Source: Agreia pratensis
GTDB taxonomy: Bacteria > Actinomycetota > Actinomycetes > Actinomycetales > Microbacteriaceae
Assembly: GCF_900177685.1 (NCBI RefSeq)
Contig: NZ_FXAY01000004.1
Span: forward strand, 186,001 to 250,000
Length of the DNA: 64,000 nucleotides
Direction: 5' to 3'
Shown one piece after another: positions 8,650 to 16,806 of the stretch (position 1 is its first letter; each line of letters begins with the position of its first letter). A program made the position numbers and the translations under genes. The notes under the pieces were generated by a model, which was not told the origin of the DNA, did no database searches, and worked only from the letters and a program-made list of their open reading frames with translations.

Positions 8650-9246
8650 ATGCCAAGGATGTCGGCCGAGGAGCGTCGCGTCGAGCTCGTCTCCGCTGCG
8701 TTCCGGGTGGTGGCCGCCCGCGGGGTCGGGGCAGCGAGCGTTCGAGCGATCTGTCAGGAGGCGGGCATGTCCCTGGCGAGTTTCCACTACGTCTTCGAGT
8801 CGCGAGACCAGCTCATGGCCGAGCTGGTCAGCGTCGTCGTCGAGGCGGAACGGCGCGCCATGCTCCCACCTCTTACTCCGGGGGAGACCTTCCGAGACAC
8901 TGTGAGACTCGGTCTCGAACGGTATCTACAGCACTTGCGCTCCGATCCGCAGAGGGAGAAGGCCATGCTCGAACTCACCCAGTACGCGTTGAGATCCCCG
9001 TCGCTCGAGGCCGTCGCGTCGCGACAGTACGAGCGATATCGGGCGCTCGCCGAAGACGCCCTCGCCACCGCGGCGGAGCGCTGGAACATGACCTGGACGA
9101 TGCCTGTCGACCAGATCGCTCGCATCCTCGTGGTGGTCACCGACGGAGTCACGATGTCGTGGCTCGTGACGCGCGACGACGCCGCGGCCGCGCGAGCGCT
9201 CGACTTCGCGGCCGATTCGGTCGTTTCTCTGGCGGTCGCGGCATGA
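8650..9246 (+). CDS. TetR/AcrR family transcriptional regulator
   Basis: A 198-aa regulator with an N-terminal helix-turn-helix (SVRAICQEAGMSLASFHYVF, about residues 31-50) and a helical ligand-binding C-terminus. The ATG at 8650 was chosen over upstream ATGs because GAGGGAG precedes it and the protein then begins directly at the DNA-binding domain. Its stop overlaps the MFS start (ATGA), so it is the first gene of the MFS-aldolase-oxidase-glycosidase operon and probably its own regulator. A palindrome at 8610-8633 is the likely operator. Confidence 0.88.
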   Translation: MPRMSAEERRVELVSAAFRVVAARGVGAASVRAICQEAGMSLASFHYVFESRDQLMAELVSVVVEAERRAMLPPLTPGETFRDTVRLGLERYLQHLRSDPQREKAMLELTQYALRSPSLEAVASRQYERYRALAEDALATAAERWNMTWTMPVDQIARILVVVTDGVTMSWLVTRDDAAAARALDFAADSVVSLAVAA

Positions 9247-10505
9247 GCACGACGGATGCCGCAGCGGGTGTGTTCTCGGAGCCGGTGCGCCGGGTGGGAG
9301 GCGGCTGGATCGCGCTCTTCGCTGCGGCCTGGCTGGGTGTCTGGATGGCTCAGCTCACCCCGGTGCAGCTTCTTCTTCCCGTGCAGATAGAGCAACGCCT
9401 TGGCGCAGCATCCTGGGTCGACAACGTCGTCGCATTCGGCGTCATCTCCGGAATCGCGGGTGTGGCGGCATTCATCACCTTTCCCCTGACCGGACTCCTG
9501 TCCGACCGCACGACATCCCGTTTCGGCCGCCGACGCCCGTGGATTGCCGGGGGAGCAGTGCTGTTCGCGCTCTCGCTGCTTCTGCTGGGTCTGCAGGAGA
9601 GCTTCGTCGGAATCGGCATCTTCTGGACCCTGTCGATCGTCGGGTTCTGCGTGCTCACCGCGGCGCTCACTGCCACGATCTCCGACAGAGTCCCGGTCGG
9701 GCAGCGTGGTTTCGTCTCGGGCTGGATCTCGGCACCGCAGGCCATCGGCACGATCCTCGGCCTCGTTCTCGTTCTCACGCTCTTCACGGGTCAGTTCACC
9801 GGGTATGCGTCGATGGCGGTGCTGCTCGTCGTCCTGGTCGCTCCGTTCCTCATCTTCGGTCGCGATCAGGTCCTGACTCGTGAGGCCGCCCGGCGCATCC
9901 CTCGCGGCCGGCTGCTCGACGAGCTGTGGATCAGCCCTCGCCGTTATCCCGACTTCGGATGGACTCTGCTCGGCCGCATTCTCGTCAATACGGGCAATGC
10001 GCTCGGCACGACCCTGTTGCTCTACTTCCTGATGTATGGACTCGACGATGAGAATGCCGAAGACGACCTCATCGTGTTGACGCTGATCTACATGGTCTTC
10101 GTCGTGCTCTCATCTCTCGGGGCCGGGGCGCTCAGCGACCGGCTCGGTAGACGCCGCGTCTTCGTCTTCGTCTCGTCATCGCTTCAGGCGGTGGCGGCGC
10201 TTCTTCTGGCGTTCGTACCCGAGCTCTCCGTGGCGATGGTGGCGGCCGGTCTGTTGGGCGCGGGCTACGGATGCTTCCTCAGCGTCGACCAGGCGCTCGC
10301 GACACAGGTCCTTCCCGACCAGGCGACGCGCGGAAAAGACCTCGGCATCATGAACATCGCCACCGCCGTGCCCCAGGCGATGGCGCCGCTGCTCGGCGCT
10401 GCGGTGGTCGCCTGGCTCGGAGGCTTCCAAGGCCTCTTCATTCTGTCTGCCCTCTTCGCCTTCGGCGGCGCCCTGGCCGTCGCCCGCATCAGATCTGTGA
10501 GGTAA
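9243..10505 (+). CDS. MFS transporter
   Basis: A 420-aa major facilitator with about 12 membrane segments. The cytoplasmic loop motif between helices 2 and 3 is GLLSDRTTSRFGRRRPW, and a repeat of it, GALSDRLGRRRVFVF, occurs in the second half. The substrate is not identifiable from sequence. The subfamily resembles sugar/GPH-like transporters, and the protein is clearly paralogous to the MFS at 27470, sharing the landmarks DRTTSRxGRRR, KDLG and NIA-A-PQ--APL-G. It starts inside the TetR stop codon and is followed 3 nt later by the PLP enzyme, so it likely imports or exports a compound handled by the downstream enzymes. Confidence 0.88.
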   Translation: MSTTDAAAGVFSEPVRRVGGGWIALFAAAWLGVWMAQLTPVQLLLPVQIEQRLGAASWVDNVVAFGVISGIAGVAAFITFPLTGLLSDRTTSRFGRRRPWIAGGAVLFALSLLLLGLQESFVGIGIFWTLSIVGFCVLTAALTATISDRVPVGQRGFVSGWISAPQAIGTILGLVLVLTLFTGQFTGYASMAVLLVVLVAPFLIFGRDQVLTREAARRIPRGRLLDELWISPRRYPDFGWTLLGRILVNTGNALGTTLLLYFLMYGLDDENAEDDLIVLTLIYMVFVVLSSLGAGALSDRLGRRRVFVFVSSSLQAVAALLLAFVPELSVAMVAAGLLGAGYGCFLSVDQALATQVLPDQATRGKDLGIMNIATAVPQAMAPLLGAAVVAWLGGFQGLFILSALFAFGGALAVARIRSVR

Positions 10506-10508
10506 CCC

Positions 10509-11741
10509 ATGATTCCCCCTCTTCTCCGTTCCAGCGCCGAGCCCTGGCGCACTCCCTCGACGTGGTGGCCTCGTCTCGATGCGGCCACGGCGCATCTCGA
10601 GACTCCGCTCGCCGCGGTCAGCCTCGAGGCCTTCGCCCACAACGCCTTCGACATGACCGACCGGGCCGCTGGCAAGACGATCCGCGTCGCATCCAAGTCG
10701 GTGCGCATCCGGTCTCTCGTCGACGCCGTGCTCGCTCTCGACGGCTACGCCGGGATTCTCGCGTACACCCTGCCCGAAGCTCTCTGGCTGGCAGAGACCG
10801 TGGACGACGTCGTTGTGGGCTATCCGAGCGTCGATGTCACCGCGATCCGCCAGCTGGCCTCCAGTCCTGAACTCGCCGAGCGGGTCACCCTGATGATCGA
10901 CAGCCTCGACCATCTCGACTTCATCGACGAGGTAGCTCCTCCCGGAACCCGCGAGAACCTGCGGCTGTGCCTCGAGATCGACATGTCCTTCGTCACGAAA
11001 GCCCTCGGCCACGTCGGCGTCTGGCGCTCACCCGTGCGGGAGGTCGCCGAGGCTCGGCGCATCGCTGAAGCGGTGGCCCGGCGTCGAGGCTTCACGCTGG
11101 TGGGCATCATGGGGTACGAGGCCCAGATCGCCGGCGTCGGAAATCGGCCGAAGGGCAATCCCGGACGAGGGATCGTGCTCGACTGGATGCAGAAGCAGTC
11201 GGTGGCCGAGCTCACCGACAGGCGCGGCGCCATCGTCGAGGCGGTCGAGCGCATCGGTCCGCTCGAGTTCGTGAACGGCGGTGGCACGGGTTCGCTCGAG
11301 AGCACCTCGGCGGATGCGTCGGTGACGGAGATCGCCGCGGGCTCCGGTCTGCTCGGCGGGCACCTCTTCGATACCTACTCCCGGTTCCGGCCGGCCCCCG
11401 CGGCGGCCTTCGCTCTCTCGGTCGTGCGCAAGCCCACGCCCCGCATGGCGACGCTCCTCGGGGGCGGCTGGATCGCATCCGGACCCCCGCAGAAAGACCG
11501 CACCCCCGAGATCGTCTGGCCCGAAGGCCTCGACTTGCAGGCGCGCGAGATGGCAGGAGAGGTGCAGTCTCCCGTCTCGGGCGCGCTCGCGGCCGATCTG
11601 CGCATCGGCGATCGTGCGTGGCTCCGACACACGAAGTCGGGCGAACTAGCCGAACACGTCGCCGAGGTAGCGATCGTCTCAGGCGAGGAGGTGGTCGCCA
11701 TGGTTCCGAGCTACCGAGGCGAAGGGAAGTCCTTCCTGTGA
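10509..11741 (+). CDS. Amino acid deaminase/aldolase-like PLP enzyme (alanine racemase-type barrel)
   Basis: A 410-aa protein of the D-threonine aldolase/D-serine dehydratase (DSD1-like) fold-type III group. These enzymes act on beta-hydroxy D-amino acids using PLP and usually a divalent metal. The PLP lysine is in RVASKSVRIRSL (Lys63), with N-terminal barrel motifs (AVSLEAFAHNAFDM) and a C-terminal beta domain ending in SGEEVVAMVPSYRGEG. The exact substrate cannot be read from sequence. It starts 3 nt after the MFS stop and overlaps the FAD oxidase start (GTGA). The combination with a lactone/alditol oxidase and a GH1 enzyme is unusual (see findings). Confidence 0.8.
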   Translation: MIPPLLRSSAEPWRTPSTWWPRLDAATAHLETPLAAVSLEAFAHNAFDMTDRAAGKTIRVASKSVRIRSLVDAVLALDGYAGILAYTLPEALWLAETVDDVVVGYPSVDVTAIRQLASSPELAERVTLMIDSLDHLDFIDEVAPPGTRENLRLCLEIDMSFVTKALGHVGVWRSPVREVAEARRIAEAVARRRGFTLVGIMGYEAQIAGVGNRPKGNPGRGIVLDWMQKQSVAELTDRRGAIVEAVERIGPLEFVNGGGTGSLESTSADASVTEIAAGSGLLGGHLFDTYSRFRPAPAAAFALSVVRKPTPRMATLLGGGWIASGPPQKDRTPEIVWPEGLDLQAREMAGEVQSPVSGALAADLRIGDRAWLRHTKSGELAEHVAEVAIVSGEEVVAMVPSYRGEGKSFL

Positions 11742-13072
11742 GCGCGAGCGGAGCCGTCTGGCGCAACTGGGGACGCACCGAAGCGGTGCGTCCGCGACGC
11801 GTCGAGCGACCGACGAGTGCCGGTGCCGTGCAACGCGCCGTCATCGCTGCGGCGCGCTCGGGCATACCGATCAAAGCGGTGGGAGCGGGTCACAGCTTCA
11901 CCGGCATCGCCGTCGCTCCCGGGGTGCAGCTCGACCTGACCGCGCTCACCGGCCTGATCGGGGTCGACGCGGAGCGCAAACGGGTGACGCTGGCGGCGGG
12001 CACGCGCCTCTACGACGTTCCTGCCCTCATCGAACCGCTCGGTCTGGCGATGCCGAATCTCGGCGACATCGACCGACAGAGCATCAGCGGTGCGATCTCG
12101 ACGGGAACACACGGCACGGGAGCTGACTTCACGGGCATCGCCGGCCAGGTGCGGGGAGCCGTCATCGTCACGGGCGACGGCAGCCTCCTGCGCATCTCTG
12201 AGACAGAGAACGCCGAGCTGCTGCCGGCCGTCGCTCTGGGGCTCGGCGCTCTCGGAATCCTCGTCGAGATCACTCTGCAGTGCGTCGACTGCTTCGCGTT
12301 GCACGCCCGCGAGCGACCTCTTGCGTTGAAGGGCCTGCTCGACGCAGAGCCGGGTGACGACGGGTCGCTCGCCGACCGAGTGCGTTCGAGCGATCATTTC
12401 GAGTTCTACTGGTTTCCACACACGCGAACCGCGGTCTCGAAGACCAACACCCGGCTGCCGTCATCTGCGAGCCTTGCTCCGCTGACACCCGTGGCGCACT
12501 GGCTCGAAGACGTGGCTCTGACCAATGGCATCTATCGGGCGACGTGTGCCGCGGCCGTTGCGGCCCCGTCGATCATTCCCCGTGTCAACGGAATGGCCGA
12601 GCGTCTGATGGGCAACCGCGAGTTCACCGACCGCTCGCATCGCGTCTTCGCCACACGGCGCACCGTGCGTTTCCGCGAGATGGAGTATGCGATTCCCGCA
12701 GAGACCGTACCCGATGCGCTGCGCGACATCATGAAGCTCATCGACACGCGCGGGTGGCGCATCTCGTTTCCGATCGAGGTGCGCTTCGCCCGGGGCGACG
12801 ACCTGTGGATGTCGACCGCGCACGGCAGAGACAGTGGCTACATCGCCGTGCACCGCTACTACCGTGAAGATCCCACGGAGTACTTCGAGGCTGTCGAGCA
12901 GATCATGCTCGGCTACGAAGGGAGGCCGCACTGGGGCAAGATGCATACGAGGCAGTCAGACGATCTCCGTGCGATGTATCCGCACTTCGACGACTTTCTC
13001 GCCGTGCGTGATCGACTCGATCCTCAGCGCGTCTTCGCGAACCCCTACCTGAATCGAGTACTCGGAGCATGA
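11738..13072 (+). CDS. FAD-binding D-arabinono-1,4-lactone oxidase family protein
   Basis: A 444-aa VAO-type flavoprotein of the L-gulonolactone/D-arabinonolactone oxidase (ALO) family, which oxidises aldonolactones or alditols with O2 or another acceptor. The N-terminal FAD domain has VGAGHSFTGIAV; His52 is in the position that carries covalent FAD in several family members. GAISTGTHGTG follows, and the ALO C-terminal domain ends near HWGKMHT. I chose the GTG at 11738 because GAAGGGAAG precedes it and it overlaps the upstream stop. An upstream extension inside the aldolase gene lacks family similarity. The next gene starts within its stop (ATGA). Confidence 0.85.
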   Translation: MSASGAVWRNWGRTEAVRPRRVERPTSAGAVQRAVIAAARSGIPIKAVGAGHSFTGIAVAPGVQLDLTALTGLIGVDAERKRVTLAAGTRLYDVPALIEPLGLAMPNLGDIDRQSISGAISTGTHGTGADFTGIAGQVRGAVIVTGDGSLLRISETENAELLPAVALGLGALGILVEITLQCVDCFALHARERPLALKGLLDAEPGDDGSLADRVRSSDHFEFYWFPHTRTAVSKTNTRLPSSASLAPLTPVAHWLEDVALTNGIYRATCAAAVAAPSIIPRVNGMAERLMGNREFTDRSHRVFATRRTVRFREMEYAIPAETVPDALRDIMKLIDTRGWRISFPIEVRFARGDDLWMSTAHGRDSGYIAVHRYYREDPTEYFEAVEQIMLGYEGRPHWGKMHTRQSDDLRAMYPHFDDFLAVRDRLDPQRVFANPYLNRVLGA

Positions 13073-14511
13073 CGAGCAGAGCCACGCGGTTCCCGAGCGC
13101 CGAGACCCTCGCCGCCGAACTGCCCAGCGACTTCGTGCTGGGCGTCGCGACGAGCGCCTTCCAGATCGAAGGTGCGACCAGGGAGGGCGGGCGCGGGGCA
13201 TCGACGTGGGACGCCTTCACGCACCAGGCCGGCCGCATTCGCGGCGGCGCGACCGCGGATGTCGCGGCCGATCACATCCACCGGCTAGGCGACGACCTCG
13301 ACCTGGTGCGCGATGCTGGGGTGGATGCCTACCGCTTCTCGATCTCCTGGCCTCGGGTCCAGCCGGGCGGCTCGGGCCGTCTGAACGAACACGGCGTCGC
13401 CTTCTACGATCGCCTCCTCGATCGGCTGCTCGCCGACGGGATCAGCCCGATGGCCACACTGTTCCACTGGGACACGCCACTCGAACTGGCCGGAGGGTGG
13501 CGCTCGCGCGACACTGCTCGGCGACTGGGCGAGCTCGCCTTTCTACTGGGAGAGCGGTTCGGCGATCGCGTCGACCGCTGGGTCACGGTCAACGAACCTG
13601 CCACGGTGATGCTCAACGGCTATGCGCTGGGAATCCACGCGCCGGGGGAGACGCTGCTGTTCGACGCACTTCCGGTGGCGCACAATCTTCTTCTCGGCCA
13701 CGGCTACGCCGTGGAGGGGCTGCGGGGAGCCGACGTCAGAGGTGGCATGGGACTCACGAACGTGCACACGCCCACTACGCCGGCGACGTCGTCTGATGAG
13801 GACACCGAGTTCGCGTGGCTGTTCGACGCACTGCACAATCGTATCTTCGCCGACCCGGTGCTGCTCGGGCACTATCCCGAGCCGCGCGACGACTTCGCGT
13901 CGGTGTTGAAGCCGCTGATCGAGGTCGACTCGCGCGATCTCGCGCTCATCTCGCAGCCCATCGACTTCTATGGACTCAACTACTACTTCCCCACGCGCAT
14001 CGCCGCGGGTGCCAGACGCGCGGTCGCGCCCGACGGCGAATCAGAGGCGATGGCGTCTCTGCCCTTCCACCTCGCACCGTGGCCCGAGTTCCCGACCACG
14101 GGTTTCGGCTGGCCCGTCGCGCCGGAGTTTCTCGAGACGACTCTGGGGGAGATGGCCGAGAGATACGGTTCCGCGCTTCCGCCCGTCTTCATCACCGAGG
14201 GCGGAGCGAGCTTTCCGGAGTCGCTCGTGTTCGACGAGCGCTCGGGCGACCGGGTGGTCTCCGACCCGAGGCGCATCGACTATCTCGCTCGTCATCTGGA
14301 GGCGGCTCTTCGGTCGACCTCGCCGGGCGGTATCGCCGAATCCGTCGATCTGAAGGGCTACTTTGTCTGGACCCTGCTCGACAATTTCGAGTGGGCGGCG
14401 GGGTACAGCCAGCGATTCGGGCTCGTGCATGTCGACTTCGCGACACAGGAGCGAACGCCGAAGGATTCGTTCCGGTGGATGCAGGCGCTCGCGGGGGATC
14501 GCAGACGCTAG
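13069..14511 (+). CDS. Glycoside hydrolase family 1 beta-glucosidase-like enzyme
   Basis: A 480-aa GH1 (TIM barrel) enzyme, full family length, hydrolysing beta-glucosides or related glycosides in the cytosol (no signal peptide). The start motif FQIEGATREGGRG, the acid/base TVNEP (Glu176) and the late motif WTLLDNFEWAAGYSQRFGLV are intact. The nucleophile motif reads FITEGGASF, with Gly378 after Glu377, where GH1 enzymes normally have TENG. This may modify rather than abolish activity. It is the last gene of the TetR-MFS-aldolase-oxidase operon, overlapping the oxidase by 4 nt, and probably releases the sugar part of an imported conjugate. Confidence 0.9.
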   Translation: MTSRATRFPSAETLAAELPSDFVLGVATSAFQIEGATREGGRGASTWDAFTHQAGRIRGGATADVAADHIHRLGDDLDLVRDAGVDAYRFSISWPRVQPGGSGRLNEHGVAFYDRLLDRLLADGISPMATLFHWDTPLELAGGWRSRDTARRLGELAFLLGERFGDRVDRWVTVNEPATVMLNGYALGIHAPGETLLFDALPVAHNLLLGHGYAVEGLRGADVRGGMGLTNVHTPTTPATSSDEDTEFAWLFDALHNRIFADPVLLGHYPEPRDDFASVLKPLIEVDSRDLALISQPIDFYGLNYYFPTRIAAGARRAVAPDGESEAMASLPFHLAPWPEFPTTGFGWPVAPEFLETTLGEMAERYGSALPPVFITEGGASFPESLVFDERSGDRVVSDPRRIDYLARHLEAALRSTSPGGIAESVDLKGYFVWTLLDNFEWAAGYSQRFGLVHVDFATQERTPKDSFRWMQALAGDRRR

Positions 14512-14516
14512 GCGCT

Positions 14517-14522
14517 TAGGAT
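14517..14522 (+). promoter_or_regulatory. -10 box (TAGGAT) for lipase gene, leaderless spacing
   Basis: TAGGAT followed by 7 nt and ATG at 14530. The earlier in-frame ATG at 14521 overlaps the box, which argues for the second ATG as the start. Confidence 0.5.
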
Positions 14523-14529
14523 GGCGGGC

Positions 14530-15234
14530 ATGGCGCCCCGCATCAGAGCACCCCGCTCGCTTCGCGATCGAGCAGAAGTCTGGCTCGGCGACTACGCATA
14601 TGCGCTGCGCGCAGAGCGCCGGAACGCCCGTTCGCGGCCAGACCCCGTTCCGTTCGAGACGGGGTCCGAGCGCCCTGTTCTGCTTGTTCCCGGCGTCTAC
14701 GAGCGATGGGAGTATCTGCTTCCCGTCGCTCACGCGCTCAACGAGCAAGGCCACCCGTGCTTCATCGTTCCCGAGCTGCAGCGCAACAGCATCCCGATTC
14801 CTCAGGCCTCTCGTCTCGCAGGGGCGGTGCTGCGCGACCGCGATCTCAGCGATGTGGTGATCGTGGCGCACAGCAAGGGCGGTCTGATCGGCAAGCACGT
14901 GCTCGCGTTCGACGATCCGGATGGGCGGGTCGCCGGGGTGGTGGCGATCGCGTCGCCGTTTCAGGGCTCCACCTTCTCGAGGCTGCCTCTCACCAAGCCC
15001 CTCCGCGAGTTCGCTCCGGGTCAGGGCAGCATTGCCACCCTCGCGGCCGAGAAGATGATCAACGAACACATCGTCTCGATCTATCCCTACTACGACACCC
15101 ACATCCCGAGTGGCAGCGAGCTCGCGGGCGCGACCAACATCGCGCTGCCCCTGAGTGGACACTTCAGGGTGCTCGCAGAGCCCTTGGTGATTGCAGAGAC
15201 GGTGCGCGCGGTGGCGACTCTTCCGCACCGGTAG
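14530..15234 (+). CDS. Alpha/beta-hydrolase fold esterase/lipase
   Basis: A 234-aa hydrolase of the triacylglycerol lipase/PGAP1-like group. The nucleophile elbow is VAHSKGGLIGK, the oxyanion region LLVPGVYERWEYL, the likely acid Asp is in YYDTHIP and the His is in LSGHFRVL. No signal peptide or membrane helix is seen, so a cytosolic or peripheral enzyme is expected; the natural ester is unknown. The gene starts 18 bp after the GH1 stop but appears to have its own leaderless promoter. A hairpin follows at 15260-15284. Confidence 0.8.
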   Translation: MAPRIRAPRSLRDRAEVWLGDYAYALRAERRNARSRPDPVPFETGSERPVLLVPGVYERWEYLLPVAHALNEQGHPCFIVPELQRNSIPIPQASRLAGAVLRDRDLSDVVIVAHSKGGLIGKHVLAFDDPDGRVAGVVAIASPFQGSTFSRLPLTKPLREFAPGQGSIATLAAEKMINEHIVSIYPYYDTHIPSGSELAGATNIALPLSGHFRVLAEPLVIAETVRAVATLPHR

Positions 15235-15259
15235 TCGCCGCCTCGGTACGACAGCGCGG

Positions 15260-15284
15260 TCTCTGGGAGCTTGCTCCACAGAGA
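15260..15284 (+). terminator. Hairpin terminator candidate after lipase
   Basis: The arms TCTCTGGGAG and CTCC-A-CAGAGA pair over 10 bp with a single bulged A and a 4-nt loop. It lies between the lipase stop and the lemA promoter. No T-run follows. Confidence 0.5.
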
Positions 15285-15307
15285 ACGGGGTCTGCTGAGC
15301 GCTGGCT

Positions 15308-15313
15308 TATAGT
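15308..15313 (+). promoter_or_regulatory. -10 box (TATAGT) for lemA-htpX, leaderless spacing
   Basis: TATAGT, near consensus, is followed by 7 nt and the lemA ATG at 15321. No Shine-Dalgarno sequence is present, so transcription probably starts at or next to the A of the ATG. Confidence 0.65.
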
Positions 15314-15320
15314 AAACGCT

Positions 15321-15887
15321 ATGGAATGGCTTATCCCGGTAATCGTCGTCGTTGTTCTCGTAGCCATCATCGGTATCTACCTGTGGGCCACATACAACTC
15401 GCTCGTGACGTTGAAGGTGCGCGTCGACGAGGCATGGAGCGACATCACGGTTCAGCTGAAGCGGCGAGCCGACCTGATTCCCAACCTGATCGAGAGCGTC
15501 AAGGGTTACGCCGCTCATGAGAAGGGCGTCTTCGAGGCGGTCACGGCGGCGCGCGCCGAGACTCTGCAGGCGCAGGGCCCGGTCGATGCATCCGCCGCCG
15601 AAACCCACATGCAGACGGCGCTCAAGAGCATCTTCGCCGTTGCGGAGGCCTATCCTCAGCTGCAGGCCAGCCAGAACTTCTTGCAGTTGCAGGCAGAGCT
15701 CGTCGACACCGAAGACAAGGTGCAGGCGTCGCGACGCTTCTACAACGGCGGTGTGCGCGAGCTCAACACGAAGATCCGCGTCTTTCCGAACAACATCTTC
15801 GCCAAGAGACTCGGTTTCACCGAGCGCGACTTCTTCGAGGTGGCCGACCTCGCCGCCATCGCGGAGCCGCCGCGCGTGCAGTTCTAG
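15321..15887 (+). CDS. lemA: LemA family membrane-anchored protein
   Basis: A 188-aa protein with one N-terminal transmembrane helix (about residues 4-25) and a long helical extracytoplasmic domain with the LemA pattern YNSLVTLKVRVDEAWSDI, KRRADLIPNLIESVKGYA and YNGGVRELNTKIRVFP. The biochemical role of LemA is not established; in many bacteria the gene neighbours membrane proteases or TPM-domain proteins. Here htpX follows 18 nt downstream, so the two form an operon likely acting in envelope protein quality control. ATG 15321 is supported by the -10 box and by the family N-terminus; a longer upstream frame runs antisense and is not coding. Confidence 0.93.
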   Translation: MEWLIPVIVVVVLVAIIGIYLWATYNSLVTLKVRVDEAWSDITVQLKRRADLIPNLIESVKGYAAHEKGVFEAVTAARAETLQAQGPVDASAAETHMQTALKSIFAVAEAYPQLQASQNFLQLQAELVDTEDKVQASRRFYNGGVRELNTKIRVFPNNIFAKRLGFTERDFFEVADLAAIAEPPRVQF

Positions 15888-15905
15888 CCTCGGGGCGAGG
15901 GCTGA

Positions 15906-16802
15906 ATGTATCGGGCGATAGCCAAGAACAAACGCAACACCGTCTTCATCGTCCTCATCTTTTTGGGGATCATCGGCGGCCTGGGCTACCTCGCGAGTTG
16001 GATCTACGGCAATACGACCATCGTGATCATCACGGTGGTCGCCGCCATCGCCTACGCGGTCTTCCAGTACTTCTTCGCCAGCAGCCAGGCGATCATGTCG
16101 AGTGGCGCCGTGCGCATCGAGAAGGCCGACAATCCCCGGCTGTGGCGCATCGTCGAGAACCTGTCGATCACCACCGGAACGCCGATGCCGGCCGTGTACA
16201 TCGTGCCGGACCAGGCGCCCAATGCGTTCGCCACGGGGCGTGACCCGCAACATGCAAGTGTGGCGGCAACCACCGGACTGCTCGACATCATGACCGACGC
16301 CGAACTCGAGGGAGTGATGGCGCACGAGTTGGGACACGTGCGCAACTACGACATCAGGGTGTCGATGATCGTCTTCGGGCTCGTGGTGGCTGTGGGCTTC
16401 ATCGCCGACATGTTTCTGCGCTTCGCCTTCTTCGGCGGAGGCCGCAACAACAACAGCAATGGGGGCGGCGGAGGGGGCAATCCTGTCGTGCTGATTCTCG
16501 GCCTGGTCGCCATGCTGGTCGCTCCGCTCGTCGCCGGACTCGTTCAGGCTGCCGTGTCGCGCCAGCGCGAGTATCTCGCCGACGCCACAGGAGCGCTCAC
16601 CACGCGGCATCCGGATGCTCTGGCCAGCGCCCTCGAGAAGCTGGCGGCCTACGGGCGCCCGATGCAGAAGCAGTCGTCGTCTATGTCGCACATGTGGATC
16701 GCCGACCCGCTCAAACCGGGCATGCTCACGCGTCTGTTCAGCACCCACCCCCCGATCGTCGACAGAGTCGCACGCCTCGAGAAGATCGGCGGAGAGTTCT
16801 AG
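15906..16802 (+). CDS. htpX: M48 family metallopeptidase (HtpX-like)
   Basis: A 298-aa membrane zinc protease that degrades misfolded membrane proteins. Two N-terminal hydrophobic segments (about 13-55) are followed by the zinc motif VMAHELGHVRNYD (His140, Glu141, His144). Two more hydrophobic segments flank a Gly/Asn-rich loop, and SRQREYLADATGA supplies the third zinc ligand Glu. The start has GAGGG at suitable spacing. It is the second gene of the lemA-htpX operon and ends 4 nt before the convergent glycosylase gene, without room for a separate terminator. Confidence 0.92.
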   Translation: MYRAIAKNKRNTVFIVLIFLGIIGGLGYLASWIYGNTTIVIITVVAAIAYAVFQYFFASSQAIMSSGAVRIEKADNPRLWRIVENLSITTGTPMPAVYIVPDQAPNAFATGRDPQHASVAATTGLLDIMTDAELEGVMAHELGHVRNYDIRVSMIVFGLVVAVGFIADMFLRFAFFGGGRNNNSNGGGGGGNPVVLILGLVAMLVAPLVAGLVQAAVSRQREYLADATGALTTRHPDALASALEKLAAYGRPMQKQSSSMSHMWIADPLKPGMLTRLFSTHPPIVDRVARLEKIGGEF

Positions 16803-16806
16803 CTCG

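Noticed and set aside
15090-16748. 552-codon minus-strand frame opposite lemA-htpX
   Set aside because: Low-complexity Arg/Asp/Val-rich shadow frame; lemA and htpX are unambiguous on the plus strand.
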